Below are positions 10,016-19,898 of a stretch of 64,000 nt of DNA, one piece after another; position 1 is the stretch's first letter, and each line of letters starts with the position of its first letter. The notes under the pieces were generated by a model. That model was not told where the DNA came from. It saw nothing but the letters and a program-made list of their open reading frames with translations, and did not search any database. Position numbers and translations under genes: made by a program. Source of the stretch: Scytonema hofmannii PCC 7110 (GTDB taxonomy: Bacteria > Cyanobacteriota > Cyanobacteriia > Cyanobacteriales > Nostocaceae); assembly GCF_000346485.2 (NCBI RefSeq), contig NZ_KQ976354.1, forward strand, positions 11,180,341-11,244,340. The letters are read 5' to 3'.

Positions 10016-10673
10016 TTTAACACCAATTACGCCTAACCCGATCTGAAGTGCGATCGCGTACAGGGCTGGAACTTTTGAGTTTAATCTAACAAATTCAGAA
10101 GTTTATAGCTAGGTTGCGATGACGCAAAGCGCCCGCTTTCTTGCGATCGCATCTTCTCTGACTGATGTGAACCATTGGTAAAAAAAGAAACCATTGACAA
10201 AAAAACAGGAAACTATGAAAAGCATTCTTGAGAACGGCAAACAGCTAACTCATACTAAACCAGAAACACAAGTCGATAAAAATAAGGTTGAGATTTAGTG
10301 GTACAAACACGACTGTTATTTCTTAACCCTCTTCTGTCAGCCTCCGAAAACTTTTGCCATTTCTGAATTCTATAGCTTTTGTATAGCAAGCGATCGCCAG
10401 ATTATTTCCTAATAACAAATACAAGACCTATTTTTTTCTAATAGGAAAACGTGTATTGAGCGGCTGATAAAGCTTTCAGAGATTGACTGTACGGAAAGTG
10501 ACAGAAGAGGGTTAACCAGACCTCTCGCCAAGATTTCAACAGTTCTAAAACAGACTCTCCACGCAAGGGCAACCAAGATTGATTTCACACCAATTGCGGC
10601 TGACGACAAGGTTTTCAGAATTTATCAGCAGTTTCCCATAAAGTCAACCAAATAAAATGAAGAAAAAATAGCC
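10016..10673. other. Non-coding gap with a 193-bp inverted-repeat element
   Basis: No convincing gene. A perfect 17-base inverted repeat, TTAACCCTCTTCTGTCA at 10323-10339 and its complement at 10499-10515, bounds a 193-base AT-rich block containing a HIP1 site; this looks like a MITE or insertion-sequence remnant. The stretch also has several HIP1 octamers (10050, 10144, 10390). Confidence 0.6.
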
Positions 10674-11020
10674 ATGATTACACTAGATAATCAAGATATT
10701 GACTGCGGCGATCGCCATGCCAGTCTCGGCGGCTACGTTCTCGATCGTAGCAGCATTAAAGAGCAAGTTAGACAATTATCAAAAATCAACAATCTAAAAG
10801 CGGCATGGACAATTGTCCAACCTGGTGGGAAAGAATGTGTCTTTCTCCACTCAATAGCAATTTTCATTTAGCTCACCATCTATTTCCTGCTGTGCCTCTT
10901 TACAATTTACCAAAACTGCACCATCTATTGATGAGCGATCGCGTCTACCGGACAAAGGCAAAAATTTATCCGAATTACTTGAGCCTTAAAAATGGTGTGC
11001 TTGCTGATTTAGTTCTTTAA
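10674..11020 (+). pseudogene. Decayed fatty-acid-desaturase-type gene
   Basis: Two ends of a membrane desaturase/hydroxylase-family protein are joined out of frame. The left part (10674 to about 10818) encodes a plausible N-terminus ending in LKAAWTIVQ. The right part (about 10850-11020, a different frame) encodes NFHLAHHLFPAVPLYNLPKLHH, containing the HxxHH-type third histidine box of this superfamily. The central part with the first two histidine boxes is missing. It sits between the P450 and the prenyl synthase, so the ancestral cluster probably had one more oxidase. Confidence 0.7.
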
Positions 11021-11155
11021 GAAGCGTCATACCTGTCGATGATTAATTAAGAAGGATGGGGAAGAAAATTACTATTACATGAAGGCAGAAGTACGTAGGC
11101 AGATGGCAGAAGGCGCAAAAGCCTTTAAAATAAGCTTTTTGTTTATGACAAATGG

Positions 11156-11416
11156 TTGCCTTATTTACGCCGACTTGTACTATGTACAGAAAATGGAAAT
11201 TATCGAGTTCTGGTGCCGGTTGAAGGGTTGTTTAGTAAAGCTCTAGTTTATTATTGGGATATTTCCGTAGTTTGTGAAGTAACACCAGAGCAGTTTGACG
11301 CAATAACATCGGGACGGCAACAGTGGAGCGAAGTTTACTTGAACTATCCAGGAATCAAACCAATGACAGACAAAGTGAAAATTTGCTCTAAAGCAGGCGA
11401 TCGCGTTTTCTATTGA
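11156..11416 (+). CDS. Hypothetical protein
   Basis: An 86-residue protein of unknown function. It has coding-like composition (YRVLVPVEGLFSKALVYYWD; TPEQFDAITSG), but the only in-frame start is a TTG without a visible ribosome site, and the open frame reaches only to 11129. It may be 5'-truncated. It lies 58 bases before the prenyl diphosphate synthase. No motif recognised. Confidence 0.45.
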   Translation: MPYLRRLVLCTENGNYRVLVPVEGLFSKALVYYWDISVVCEVTPEQFDAITSGRQQWSEVYLNYPGIKPMTDKVKICSKAGDRVFY

Positions 11417-11474
11417 ATTTTATGAACCACTCTTTTAGCAGAGTTACAGAAAATAGTAGCGGAGAAAAACTAAA

Positions 11475-12470
11475 ATGGAACTCACAACACAGCAGATTAC
11501 TCCTACTCATAACTCTCAAACAAATATTCGCTCAAAATTTCCATATACAACAAATGAAAATCTTCAAACAGCTTTTGTTGAAGTCGATTTCAATCTAAAT
11601 GCCTATCTAGTTGAGCGGCGAACCCAAGTTGAAGCAGCTTTGGATCGTTCCATACAAGTCATCTATCCAGAAAAAATCTATGAGTCCATGCGTTATTCGT
11701 TAATGGCTGGTGGTAAACGCTTGCGCCCAATTCTTTGTATAGCAGCTTGCGAACTTGCAGGAGGCTCTATAGAAATGGCTATGCCTACCGCCTGTGCTTT
11801 AGAGATGATTCATACCATGTCTCTCATTCACGATGACCTGCCTGCAATGGATAATGATGACTATCGGCGAGGTAAACTAACTAACCACAAAGTCTACGGT
11901 GAAGATATTGCAATTTTGGCAGGAGATGGGCTTTTAGCTTATGCCTTTGAGTTTATTGCTGTCCAAACAAAGAACGTTCTTTGTGAGCGGATACTGAAAG
12001 TGATTGCCTCTTTAGCACATGCAGTCGCAGCCTCTGGGTTAGTTGGTGGACAAGTACTTGACTTAGAATCTGAGGGGAATGAAAACATCTCTTTAGAAAC
12101 GCTCAACTTTATTCATACCCACAAAACTGGCGCTCTCTTGGAAGCTTCTGTTCTCTCTGGTGCAATCTTAGCAGGTGCTCCAGAAACCACCTTACAGCGA
12201 TTGACTCGTTATGCCCAAAATATTGGTCTAGCATTTCAAATTGTAGATGATGTTCTGGATATCACTGCCACCCAAGAAACTCTCGGCAAAACAGCAGGTA
12301 AGGATCTCCAAGCAGGGAAAGTCACTTACCCTAGTTTTTATGGCATCGAAGAATCTAAGCACCAAGCTCAACAACTAGTTGATGAAGCAAAGGCTGAGTT
12401 AATGGCTTTTGGAGAAAAAGCTTTACCTCTGATTGGAATAGCTGATTATATCACATATCGGGCTTACTAA
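11475..12470 (+). CDS. Geranylgeranyl/farnesyl diphosphate synthase, CrtE type
   Basis: A trans-isoprenyl diphosphate synthase that condenses IPP with allylic diphosphates to give the C15/C20 substrate for the terpene cyclases. The first aspartate-rich motif is [10 protein letters not shown] (120-129) and the second DDVLD (258-262). The order matches cyanobacterial CrtE, which makes GGPP; chain length cannot be fixed by reading. There is a variable N-terminal leader of about 38 residues. GGAG (11461-11464) supports the ATG at 11475. The TAA stop lies in the left terminal repeat of a MITE-like element (12468-12600), so the last residues may have been altered by the insertion. Confidence 0.93.
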   Translation: MELTTQQITPTHNSQTNIRSKFPYTTNENLQTAFVEVDFNLNAYLVERRTQVEAALDRSIQVIYPEKIYESMRYSLMAGGKRLRPILCIAACELAGGSIEMAMPTACALEMIHTMSLIHDDLPAMDNDDYRRGKLTNHKVYGEDIAILAGDGLLAYAFEFIAVQTKNVLCERILKVIASLAHAVAASGLVGGQVLDLESEGNENISLETLNFIHTHKTGALLEASVLSGAILAGAPETTLQRLTRYAQNIGLAFQIVDDVLDITATQETLGKTAGKDLQAGKVTYPSFYGIEESKHQAQQLVDEAKAELMAFGEKALPLIGIADYITYRAY

Positions 12471-12600
12471 GTAAGTCGGTAAGAAAAAAGGTGACTGGTA
12501 ATGGTCGTCATTAGTCATTAGTCATTGGTCATTGGTGAGAGTTTCAGATGCATTTAAATTTTGTAATGTATTTCTGTTTATTCCCGCCCACTTACTTACT
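12468..12600. mobile_element. MITE-like element A (TAAGTAAGTCGG ends)
   Basis: Terminal inverted repeats TAAGTAAGTCGG (12468-12479) and CCCACTTACTTA (about 12587-12598) bound about 130 bases with no coding capacity, including a small run of TCATTAGTCATT-type repeats. The same ends occur at 26898-27028 (element B). The left end provides the stop codon of the prenyl diphosphate synthase gene. Confidence 0.6.
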
Positions 12601-12663
12601 ACCAATTTGAAAAAAGAAGGCGACGCATACTTAGGTGAAAGCCAGTCTAGATAGGACTTTCAC

Positions 12664-12727
12664 AATCTAAAATCCAAAATCTAAAATCCAAAATCCAAAA
12701 TCCAAAATCTAAAATCCAAAATCCAAA
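12664..12727. repeat. Tandem AAATCCA/AAATCTA short repeat
   Basis: About nine tandem units alternating AAATCCA and AAATCTA run directly up to the cmk start codon, leaving no recognisable Shine-Dalgarno site. Shorter copies in the opposite orientation occur at 14742-14770, 40963-40991 and 61882-61919. Confidence 0.85.
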
Positions 12728-12728
12728 T

Positions 12729-13451
12729 ATGAGCCTGCACAGCCGTAAACCCATTGTGACGATTGACGGTCCTGCGGGTGTTGGCAAGTCAACAGTGACT
12801 CGCCAAGTTGCCCAAACCTTGGGACTTCTGTATCTTGATACGGGTGCGATGTACCGGGCGTTCACTTGGCTCGTGTTACATAAAGGAATTGCTACGGATG
12901 ATGAAAAAGCGATCGCCACCTTGGTCGAACAGTGCCAAATTCAACTAACAACCAGTAACAATCCCCAATTCCCAACTCTAGTTTGGATTGATAACCATGA
13001 TGTCACTCCAGTGATTCGCACTCCAGCAGTTACGGCTTACGTTGCTACGATAGCCGCTCAACCTGCAGTTCGGTGTGCTCTTGTCAACCAACAACGGCGT
13101 TACGGACTCAACGGTGGTCTCATTGCAGAAGGACGCGACCTTGGTACTCACGTGTTTCCAGATGCAGAAGTCAAAATTTTCCTCACAGCTTCAATTCAAG
13201 AACGAGCGCGACGACGGCTGCGAGAATTACAAGAGCAGGGACTCGAAAGGTTGAGTCTAGAAGAGTTAGAGCAAGCAATTATTGAGCGGGATTGGATGGA
13301 TATTAGCCGTGCGATCGCTCCACTTCGTCCAGCAAAAGATGCAATTGTGCTTTGCACCGATGGATTGAGTGTTGCTGAAGTAACAGAACAAGTCGTGGAT
13401 TTGTATCAACACAGAACAAATTCCTTTCCCGCCCGAAGACTACTTATTTAA
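12729..13451 (+). CDS. cmk: Cytidylate kinase
   Basis: Cytidylate kinase phosphorylates CMP/dCMP to the diphosphate. The P-loop is GPAGVGKST (14-22), followed by the family hallmark [12 protein letters not shown] and later [14 protein letters not shown]. The protein is 240 residues, slightly long: the last residues (about RRLLI and the stop) are encoded by the interspersed repeat that begins near 13440. It is not IspE, which is a GHMP kinase. Within a run of MEP-pathway genes it could recycle the CMP released by IspF to support IspD, which uses CTP (inference). A 72-base scrap of its 5' end recurs at 23073. Confidence 0.95.
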   Translation: MSLHSRKPIVTIDGPAGVGKSTVTRQVAQTLGLLYLDTGAMYRAFTWLVLHKGIATDDEKAIATLVEQCQIQLTTSNNPQFPTLVWIDNHDVTPVIRTPAVTAYVATIAAQPAVRCALVNQQRRYGLNGGLIAEGRDLGTHVFPDAEVKIFLTASIQERARRRLRELQEQGLERLSLEELEQAIIERDWMDISRAIAPLRPAKDAIVLCTDGLSVAEVTEQVVDLYQHRTNSFPARRLLI

Positions 13452-13495
13452 ATGAACCGCAAAGACGCAAAGAGCGCGAAGAAAGAGGAAAAGAA
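13440..13495 (+). repeat. CGCAAAGACGCAAAG-type repeat joining cmk and ispG
   Basis: This stretch matches the reverse complement of about 640-712. It provides the end of cmk (stop at 13449-13451) and its purine-rich right end (AGAAAGAGGAAAAGAA) lies directly before the ispG ATG at 13496, where it can serve as the ribosome site. Confidence 0.7.
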
Positions 13496-14722
13496 ATGCA
13501 AACTCTCCCAACTTCAGTCACTTTCACAACCCCTGAGCCTCAACTTTCTACTGAGACGAGCATCCAACGTCGCAAGACCCGTCCTGTCAACGTCGGAAAC
13601 GTCACAATTGGTGGTGGCTATCCTGTAGTCGTGCAGTCCATGATTAACGAAGACACCCTAGATGTAGACGGTTCAGTGGCTGCAATTCGTCGTCTCCATG
13701 AAATTGGCTGCGAGATTGTGCGTGTCACAGTACCCAGTTTAGCTCATGCTTATGCGCTGGCAGAAATCAAGCAGAAGCTCGTTGAAACCTACCAGCCTGT
13801 GCCTTTGGTGGCTGATGTACATCATAATGGCATGAAAATTGCTTTAGAAGTGGCAAAGCATGTTGATAAGGTGCGGATTAATCCTGGTCTGTACGTGTTT
13901 GAAAAGCCCAAGTCAAATCGCACTGAGTATACCCAAGCTGAATTTGACGAGATTGGTGATAAAATCTATGAAACGCTCGAACCGTTAGTCGTGTCTTTGC
14001 GCGACCGGGGTAAGGCTATGCGGATTGGGGTCAATCACGGGTCTTTGGCAGAGCGTATGCTCTTTACTTATGGCGATACCCCAGAAGGCATGGTCGAATC
14101 TGCCCTAGAGTTTATTCGTATTTGTGAATCATTCAACTTTCGCAACCTGGTCATCTCTCTGAAAGCCTCGCGGGTACCAGTGATGCTAGCTGCTTATCGT
14201 CTGATGGCACAACGAATGGATGAGTTGGGTATGGACTATGCCTTGCATTTGGGCGTGACAGAAGCAGGCGACGGTGAGTATGGTCGCATCAAGTCCACTG
14301 CTGGGATTGCGACTCTCTTGGCTGAAGGAATTGGCGATACCATCCGAGTGTCCCTGACAGAAGCCCCGGAAAAAGAAATTCCCGCCTGCTACAGCATTCT
14401 GCAAGCTTTAGGTTTGCGGAAAACGATGGTAGAGTACGTTGCTTGTCCCTCCTGTGGACGCACTTTATTTAACCTAGAGGAAGTATTGCATCAAGTTCGG
14501 GAAGCAACAAAACACCTAACAGGTCTAGACATTGCTGTGATGGGTTGTATTGTCAATGGTCCGGGAGAAATGGCAGATGCAGACTACGGCTATGTAGGTA
14601 AACAACCTGGTTACATTTCCCTGTACCGTGGGCGAGAAGAAATCAAAAAAGTTCCAGAGTCTCAAGGAGTTGAAGAACTCATTAATTTGATTAAAGCAGA
14701 CGGTCGTTGGGTCGAGCCTTGA
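13496..14722 (+). CDS. ispG: 4-hydroxy-3-methylbut-2-enyl diphosphate synthase
   Basis: IspG (GcpE) reductively opens MEcPP to HMBPP, the penultimate MEP-pathway step, with a [4Fe-4S] cluster. The protein is 408 residues, normal for cyanobacteria. Cluster ligands are C317 and C320 (ACPSCG) and C351 (GCIVNGPGE), plus the conserved glutamate that follows. The TIM-barrel part has [20 protein letters not shown] and VRINPG. It follows cmk after 44 bases occupied by a repeat, and dxr comes 237 bases later. Probably a cluster-specific copy. Confidence 0.97.
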   Translation: MQTLPTSVTFTTPEPQLSTETSIQRRKTRPVNVGNVTIGGGYPVVVQSMINEDTLDVDGSVAAIRRLHEIGCEIVRVTVPSLAHAYALAEIKQKLVETYQPVPLVADVHHNGMKIALEVAKHVDKVRINPGLYVFEKPKSNRTEYTQAEFDEIGDKIYETLEPLVVSLRDRGKAMRIGVNHGSLAERMLFTYGDTPEGMVESALEFIRICESFNFRNLVISLKASRVPVMLAAYRLMAQRMDELGMDYALHLGVTEAGDGEYGRIKSTAGIATLLAEGIGDTIRVSLTEAPEKEIPACYSILQALGLRKTMVEYVACPSCGRTLFNLEEVLHQVREATKHLTGLDIAVMGCIVNGPGEMADADYGYVGKQPGYISLYRGREEIKKVPESQGVEELINLIKADGRWVEP

Positions 14723-14861
14723 GGCAAAGAAATGTACCATTTTGGATTTTAGATTTTGGATTTTGGATTGAGAAAGTCATATATAGACTGGATTCGAGTC
14801 AACTATCTGTCACATTCTTTGTTCAAATTGGTATAAGTTATCCTAAATCCGAAATTAAAGT

Positions 14862-14889
14862 GTAGGGGCACAAGGCATTGCGCCCCTAC
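14862..14889. repeat. GTAGGGGC palindromic repeat
   Basis: A 28-base palindrome with GTAGGGGC and GCCCCTAC arms around a CAAGGCATTG centre. Other copies are at 21849-21876 and inside a coding region at 48173-48200; a partial copy lies near 39330-39350. Confidence 0.8.
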
Positions 14890-14959
14890 CATGGGATGAT
14901 TTTTTAATTGAAGTCCCTGCGATCCTTCAATTGACTGTTGTATTCACAATCCTACTATC

Positions 14960-16147
14960 ATGAAAGCAATATCTATTCTTGGCTCAACAGGCTCTATTGG
15001 TACTCAAACACTGGATATTGTCACCCAATACCCAGACCAATTTCAAGTTGTGGGATTGGCAGCTCGCTCCAATGTGGTTTTGCTTGCTCAACAGATTCGC
15101 GAGTTCCAACCTGCGATCGCAGCCATTGGCGAAGTACAGAAGTTGCCAGAGTTACAAGCAGCGATCGCCGACCTTGACCCCCAACCAATTCTGCTAGGGG
15201 GTGAAGTTGGAGTGATTGAAGTTGCTCGCTATGGTGATGCTGAAGTTGTCGTCACCGGCATTATGGGTTGTGCAGGTCTATTACCTACAATTGCAGCAAT
15301 TCAGGCAGGCAAAGACATTGCTTTGGCAAACAAGGAAACCCTAATTGCTGGGGGACCAGTTGTTTTGCCACTTGTACAAGAGTACGGCGTGAAGCTATTG
15401 CCAGCCGACTCAGAGCATTCAGCAATTTTTCAGTGTTTGCAGGGAGTACCAAATAAGGGACTGCGGAGGATTTTACTAACTGCTTCAGGTGGAGCATTCC
15501 GGGATTGGGCTGTAGAGAAGTTATCAGAAGTTACTGTGAAAGATGCGTTAAAACATCCTAACTGGTCAATGGGTCGCAAAATTACGGTTGATTCCGCTAC
15601 TCTTATGAATAAAGGGTTGGAGGTGATCGAGGCTCACTGGCTCTTTGGCGTTGATTATGACCAGATCGAAATTGTTATCCATCCCCAGAGCATTATTCAT
15701 TCTTTGATCGAGCTGCAAGACACTTCGGTGCTGGCGCAATTGGGTTGGCCCGATATGCGCCTGCCTTTACTCTATGCTCTATCCTGGCCAGAGCGAATTT
15801 ATACCGATTGGCAGCCGTTGGATCTGGTAAAGGTAGGAGAACTGACCTTTCGTACCCCAGACCACCAAAAGTATCCCTGTATGCAACTCGCTTATACTGC
15901 GGGGCGAATTGGGGGTTGTATGCCAGCAGTCCTTAATGCTGCTAATGAGCAAGCTGTGGCTCTCTTTCTAGAAGAAAGAATTCAGTTTCTAGATATTCCG
16001 CGTTTAATTGAACGGGCTTGCGATCGCTACCTGACCCACAACCACTCTACTCCAACTCTTGAAGACATCATTGCAGCAGACCAATGGGCAAGACAAGAAG
16101 TTGCGATCGCCAGCCAAAGCTTGGGATCTGTATTGCAAAAACTTTAA
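14960..16147 (+). CDS. dxr: 1-deoxy-D-xylulose 5-phosphate reductoisomerase
   Basis: Dxr (IspC) rearranges and reduces DXP to MEP using NADPH. The protein is 395 residues. The NADPH fold starts at [14 protein letters not shown] (residue 8 on); [12 protein letters not shown], the flexible-loop region and the [20 protein letters not shown] block follow, all family hallmarks including the metal-binding region. The start fits the family N-terminus. ispH begins 22 bases after the stop, so dxr-ispH are co-transcribed. Confidence 0.97.
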   Translation: MKAISILGSTGSIGTQTLDIVTQYPDQFQVVGLAARSNVVLLAQQIREFQPAIAAIGEVQKLPELQAAIADLDPQPILLGGEVGVIEVARYGDAEVVVTGIMGCAGLLPTIAAIQAGKDIALANKETLIAGGPVVLPLVQEYGVKLLPADSEHSAIFQCLQGVPNKGLRRILLTASGGAFRDWAVEKLSEVTVKDALKHPNWSMGRKITVDSATLMNKGLEVIEAHWLFGVDYDQIEIVIHPQSIIHSLIELQDTSVLAQLGWPDMRLPLLYALSWPERIYTDWQPLDLVKVGELTFRTPDHQKYPCMQLAYTAGRIGGCMPAVLNAANEQAVALFLEERIQFLDIPRLIERACDRYLTHNHSTPTLEDIIAADQWARQEVAIASQSLGSVLQKL

Positions 16148-16169
16148 TAATATCAGGAATAAATACCAA

Positions 16170-17378
16170 ATGGATACTAAAGCCTTCAAACGAGCGCTCA
16201 ATAGTTCTGAACAGTACTATCGTAAGGGATTTGGACGAGAAACGGAAGTTGCGCCTGTCTTACAATCGGAGTATCAAAGCAATCTCATTCAACAACTCCG
16301 GGAAAACAACTTTACGCTGCAACGAGGTGAAGTCACAATCCGACTTGCAGAGGCGTTTGGTTTTTGTTGGGGTGTGGAACGAGCAGTTGCTATGGCATAT
16401 GAAACTCGCCAGCATTTCCCTAGCGATCGGATTTGGATTACCAATGAAATTATTCACAATCCCTCGGTTAATTCCAATTTGCGGGATATGCAGGTAGAAT
16501 TTATCCCTATGAAGGATAAGCAGAAGGATTTTTCTGTCGTCGGTAAAGGGGATGTTGTGATTTTGCCTGCCTTTGGTGCCAGCTTCCAAGAAATGCAGCT
16601 TCTTAACGAAAAAGGATGCACAATTGTAGATACAACTTGCCCCTGGGTTTCTAAAGTTTGGAATACGGTTGAGAAGCACAAAAAAGGCAATTACACCTCC
16701 ATCATTCACGGTAAGTACAATCACGAAGAGACCATCGCTACGAGTTCATTTGCTAACAAGTACTTAGTGGTGCTAAATTTGGCAGAAGCTGAGTATGTCT
16801 GTAACTACATCCTCAAGGGTGGGAAACGAGATGAATTCATGGCTAAATTTCACAAAGCCTGTTCTGCGGGTTTCAATCCCGATACTGACCTAGAAAGAAT
16901 CGGTATTGCCAACCAAACAACAATGCTCAAGGGTGAGACCGAGCAAATTGGCAAATTGTTTGAGCGCACGATGATGAGGAAGTACCGCCCAGGTCAACTG
17001 AATCAGCACTTCCTCAGCTTCAACACCATTTGCGATGCGACTCAAGAACGTCAGGATGCTATGTTCAAATTGGTGGATGAAAAACTCGACTTAATGATAG
17101 TAATTGGTGGTTTCAATTCTTCCAACACAACTCACCTGCAAGAAATTGCTATTGAGCAAGACATTCTTTCTTATCACATCGATAGTGCCGAGCGAATCGG
17201 ACCTGGTAATCGTATTCAACACAAACCACTGCACCGGGATTTGGAAGTGGTTGAAAATTGGCTACCCCAAGGTTCAATTGCGATCGGAATTACTTCTGGA
17301 GCTTCAACACCAGATAAAGTTGTTGCTGATGTTTTAGAGAAAATTTTTGAGTTGAAGGCGGCTACTGTTGTGACTTAA
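16170..17378 (+). CDS. ispH: 4-hydroxy-3-methylbut-2-enyl diphosphate reductase
   Basis: IspH (LytB) reduces HMBPP to IPP and DMAPP, the last MEP step. The [4Fe-4S] cysteines are C66 ([10 protein letters not shown]), C157 (TTCPWVSKV) and C288 ([10 protein letters not shown]). I take ATG 16170 (402 residues, the usual cyanobacterial length); an open frame extends 37 codons further up into dxr but lacks family similarity. It completes dxs, dxr, ispG and ispH in this cluster. ispD, ispE and ispF are not in the window. Confidence 0.97.
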   Translation: MDTKAFKRALNSSEQYYRKGFGRETEVAPVLQSEYQSNLIQQLRENNFTLQRGEVTIRLAEAFGFCWGVERAVAMAYETRQHFPSDRIWITNEIIHNPSVNSNLRDMQVEFIPMKDKQKDFSVVGKGDVVILPAFGASFQEMQLLNEKGCTIVDTTCPWVSKVWNTVEKHKKGNYTSIIHGKYNHEETIATSSFANKYLVVLNLAEAEYVCNYILKGGKRDEFMAKFHKACSAGFNPDTDLERIGIANQTTMLKGETEQIGKLFERTMMRKYRPGQLNQHFLSFNTICDATQERQDAMFKLVDEKLDLMIVIGGFNSSNTTHLQEIAIEQDILSYHIDSAERIGPGNRIQHKPLHRDLEVVENWLPQGSIAIGITSGASTPDKVVADVLEKIFELKAATVVT

Positions 17379-17408
17379 TATCACTAGCGATCGCCCCTAT
17401 TTTGCTCC

Positions 17409-17975
17409 TCATTGACCTGACTGACCAGGTGGACGGAAGTAACTCACATTATCCAAGGCAAAGCGACCACCAGCATTGGAGAAGGTAATTGTGACAGTCT
17501 TGACCGCCGGACCACTGTAGTTGTAGCGTCCACCAACGAAAAAAGGATCGTTGGTCGTAGTGAGTTGGACTTCCTCACGGAGCAGACCTTCCCCTGGACG
17601 GTTAAGAGAGATAATTACCGACTGAGGGACGCCAAAAACGCTTTGCGCTACTCCAAATCCGAACTCTGTTGTAGGCTTGTCAAACGTAAGGTGAAGTACG
17701 CCGGACGCAGTGCCTTCAATGTTAGGGGGGTTAATATTGTTGGTGGCACCTGGTCCAAAAAATAAACCAGCAACACAGTCTGAGTTAGGCGAACCGCCAA
17801 CGGTAAAAGAATACAAAACACCGTTCAAATTCAAGCCCTCACAGCTAACGGGCTGAACGTTGAACGTCTCAGTGACCACGTTCTGGTCACCCAGTACAGG
17901 GCTAGCAGCAATTCCTACCAAACAGAAACCGACCAGAGAGATCGACCAGCTGAGCGGTCTAAACAATAGTTTCAT
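17409..17975 (-). CDS. Secreted protein of unknown function
   Basis: 188 residues with a clear signal peptide (about 1-29, cleavage near SPVLGD). The mature part is Gly/Asn/Thr-rich with FDKPTTEFGFGV and VTITFSNAGGRFALDNVSY, resembling the beta-sandwich region of cyanobacterial PEP-CTERM-type exported proteins, but no PEP-CTERM anchor is present. It runs opposite to the terpenoid genes, converging on ispH 31 bases away, so it is probably not part of the pathway. Confidence 0.75.
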   Translation of the reverse strand: MKLLFRPLSWSISLVGFCLVGIAASPVLGDQNVVTETFNVQPVSCEGLNLNGVLYSFTVGGSPNSDCVAGLFFGPGATNNINPPNIEGTASGVLHLTFDKPTTEFGFGVAQSVFGVPQSVIISLNRPGEGLLREEVQLTTTNDPFFVGGRYNYSGPAVKTVTITFSNAGGRFALDNVSYFRPPGQSGQ

Positions 17976-19146
17976 GGTGTTTATCCCTAATTATGAAAAT
18001 AATCAGAGTGTAGTTGTTAACAAAGATTTCTCATGTATGACAGCCATTTAGTAAGAACTTAGGGTCTTTCAAGTTCTTATAAATATTTGCAATACAAAAA
18101 CTCTCATCGAAAATTGAGTATAAAATTCAACTTCTTGAAAGTCAAGAGGAATTAAAAGCTTTTAATGTAATTCTCAATTTTCAAAAATGCATTTTGTAGC
18201 TAAAATTACCATGTTTTCAATTGAAATCAATTTTTAGAAAAAAAAATTTACAATTAGAAGAAATGTCAAGATTACTTTTACTTTTTTAACAAAAAAGGCT
18301 GAATTAGGATCGGATTTTCCATTCCCCAATGCCCAATGCCCAACGCCCAACGCCCTGTGACCAGACCCCTGTCCCCAGACCAGCAAGACCATCCATCCCA
18401 GTCACCAGATCCGGAACGCAAATACATATACATTTTTAATACAATGTCTGGTTAGAGCCAAAAATCAAAATAGGAACCAAAATAGGCGATCGCATACCTT
18501 TTCCCTCACTCGCCACTCCCTATGTTTCTTAAAAGCGTCCGACGGGCGGCGATCGCCATCCGTTACGAATGAAAGAAACAAGTAAAATCCTCTTACATAG
18601 CTGCCATCTGCCCTCTGCCATCTGCCTTGTTTCTTGAGAGTCTTATAACTCGTAATTAAGTATACAAGCACTAATACTTATATGAAAGAGTTCATAAATT
18701 TTTTTTAATAGAACGATCCCTTTAAATTTAAGAAAATTTTTGTACATTAAAAATAAGATGAACCGAGGATTTAGAGCGGACTCTTGGAACCGTATAGGGT
18801 GTTTGAGATGTAATACAAGCTCTGCACACAAGAAAAAGCGCGTCTTCAACCAGAAGGGTGCATCTTCAAATATGGAGAAAAACATAGTCGCGATGTTTGT
18901 ACTTGCACGCCAGTTGCTTCTCTTACTAAGACGCTTGGCAAACAAGGAGGGCATTGCCGCTCAACGCGCTAACTGGGTCATACACACGAAACCGCTCGTT
19001 CTCAAATTTCAAGCTAAGGTACTCCTAGTTCACATTTATACAGCCTACGTTTGTGTATTTATAGACACAAATGCTTAAAGGCTATTTGTCGCTCAAACAC
19101 TTTCTAACTCAACTTTTCTCGGCAATACTTAGGAGTATATTTACAC
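17976..19146. other. AT-rich gap
   Basis: Mostly AT-rich intergenic DNA. 18320-18362 holds a short CCCAATGCCCAACGCCC run and 18555-18640 holds HIP1 and CTGCCATCTGCC-type repeat phrases. A possible 112-codon frame at 18740-19078 has no recognisable feature and poor start context, so it is not annotated. Confidence 0.5.
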
Positions 19147-19467
19147 ATGACACAACTTGTACTTTCTCAGCAAAAGAACTCTCACGATCGGCAACCTCTG
19201 TGTCTCAAGAAGCCACTCGTCTATCTTGAAACATCCATATCTGAAGAGTTATCCAAAACTGAATTCGACAAACTCAGCAATGATTACTCTCTGAAAGCTG
19301 AGTTTGATATAGAACATATATCAAAGAAAGAATCAGAGAGACAGGCTTCAAGCGAAAACTCAATATTGCCAGCATTACATCTAGCTCGGGTTTCTGAAAG
19401 TGGCATAGCAGTGTCTCAACAACGGATATCTGGGTTTAGACGATGGAGTGCGCTGAGTGAGTACTAA
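19147..19467 (+). CDS. Hypothetical protein
   Basis: 106 residues, polar and rich in Ser, Glu and Lys (for example KKESERQASSENS), without signal peptide or membrane segment. The ATG is preceded by TTAGGAGTATATTTACAC, a reasonable ribosome site. No family recognised. It stands alone between two repeat-containing gaps. Confidence 0.5.
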   Translation: MTQLVLSQQKNSHDRQPLCLKKPLVYLETSISEELSKTEFDKLSNDYSLKAEFDIEHISKKESERQASSENSILPALHLARVSESGIAVSQQRISGFRRWSALSEY

Positions 19468-19898
19468 CATTGACTTAGTACAGAATTGCACAAGTTGATA
19501 CTTGAGAGAATAACATCTCTTGTTCGTAGTTGCGCTTTAGCACTAAAGCGCAACTACAAACTAAAACGTTACGAATATAGTAGTCCTATTTGATAGGTAA
19601 AAATTATTAACCGCAAAGACGAGCCAGTGCGTTGGACGGGTTCCCCGGCTTGAAGCACCTGGCGTCGCAAAGAGCGCGAAGAAAAGAGAGAAGAGAGAAT
19701 TTTACAAATGATTTAGCATTGCTATACATGAACATCTGTACTTGGGTTAATTTGAGTTCTGGTAGCAAGAAATACTATTAGTGAAATGTTTAGAATCTCC
19801 AAAAACTTTTGATGAGCCGTAGCTTTACTCATAATTATCTGTAGCTTTCAGAGCAATAAATCAAAGTTTAGTTGTTAATATTATAGATGTAATAATCA
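19468..19898. repeat. Gap with inverted repeat and interrupted dispersed repeat
   Basis: 19513-19558 holds an inverted repeat (GTAGTTGCGCTTTAG / CTAAAGCGCAACTAC) like the one at 26926-26969. 19610-19690 is a CGCAAAGACGCAAAG-type repeat split by a roughly 45-base insertion at about 19621-19665 (starting GAGCCAGTGCGTTGGACGGG). The rest (19690-19898) is AT-rich and may hold the porin promoter. Confidence 0.6.

Noticed and set aside
12729-13451. Kinase gene among MEP genes read as ispE (CDP-ME kinase, sometimes abbreviated CMK)
   Set aside because: The P-loop GPAGVGKST and [12 protein letters not shown] are cytidylate-kinase hallmarks; IspE is a GHMP kinase with a different glycine-rich motif.
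16059-16169. Upstream start for ispH
   Set aside because: The extra 37 codons overlap dxr and show no family similarity; ATG 16170 gives the normal 402 residues.
18740-19078. Possible 112-codon gene
   Set aside because: No ribosome site, no motif, sequence of AT-rich intergenic type.
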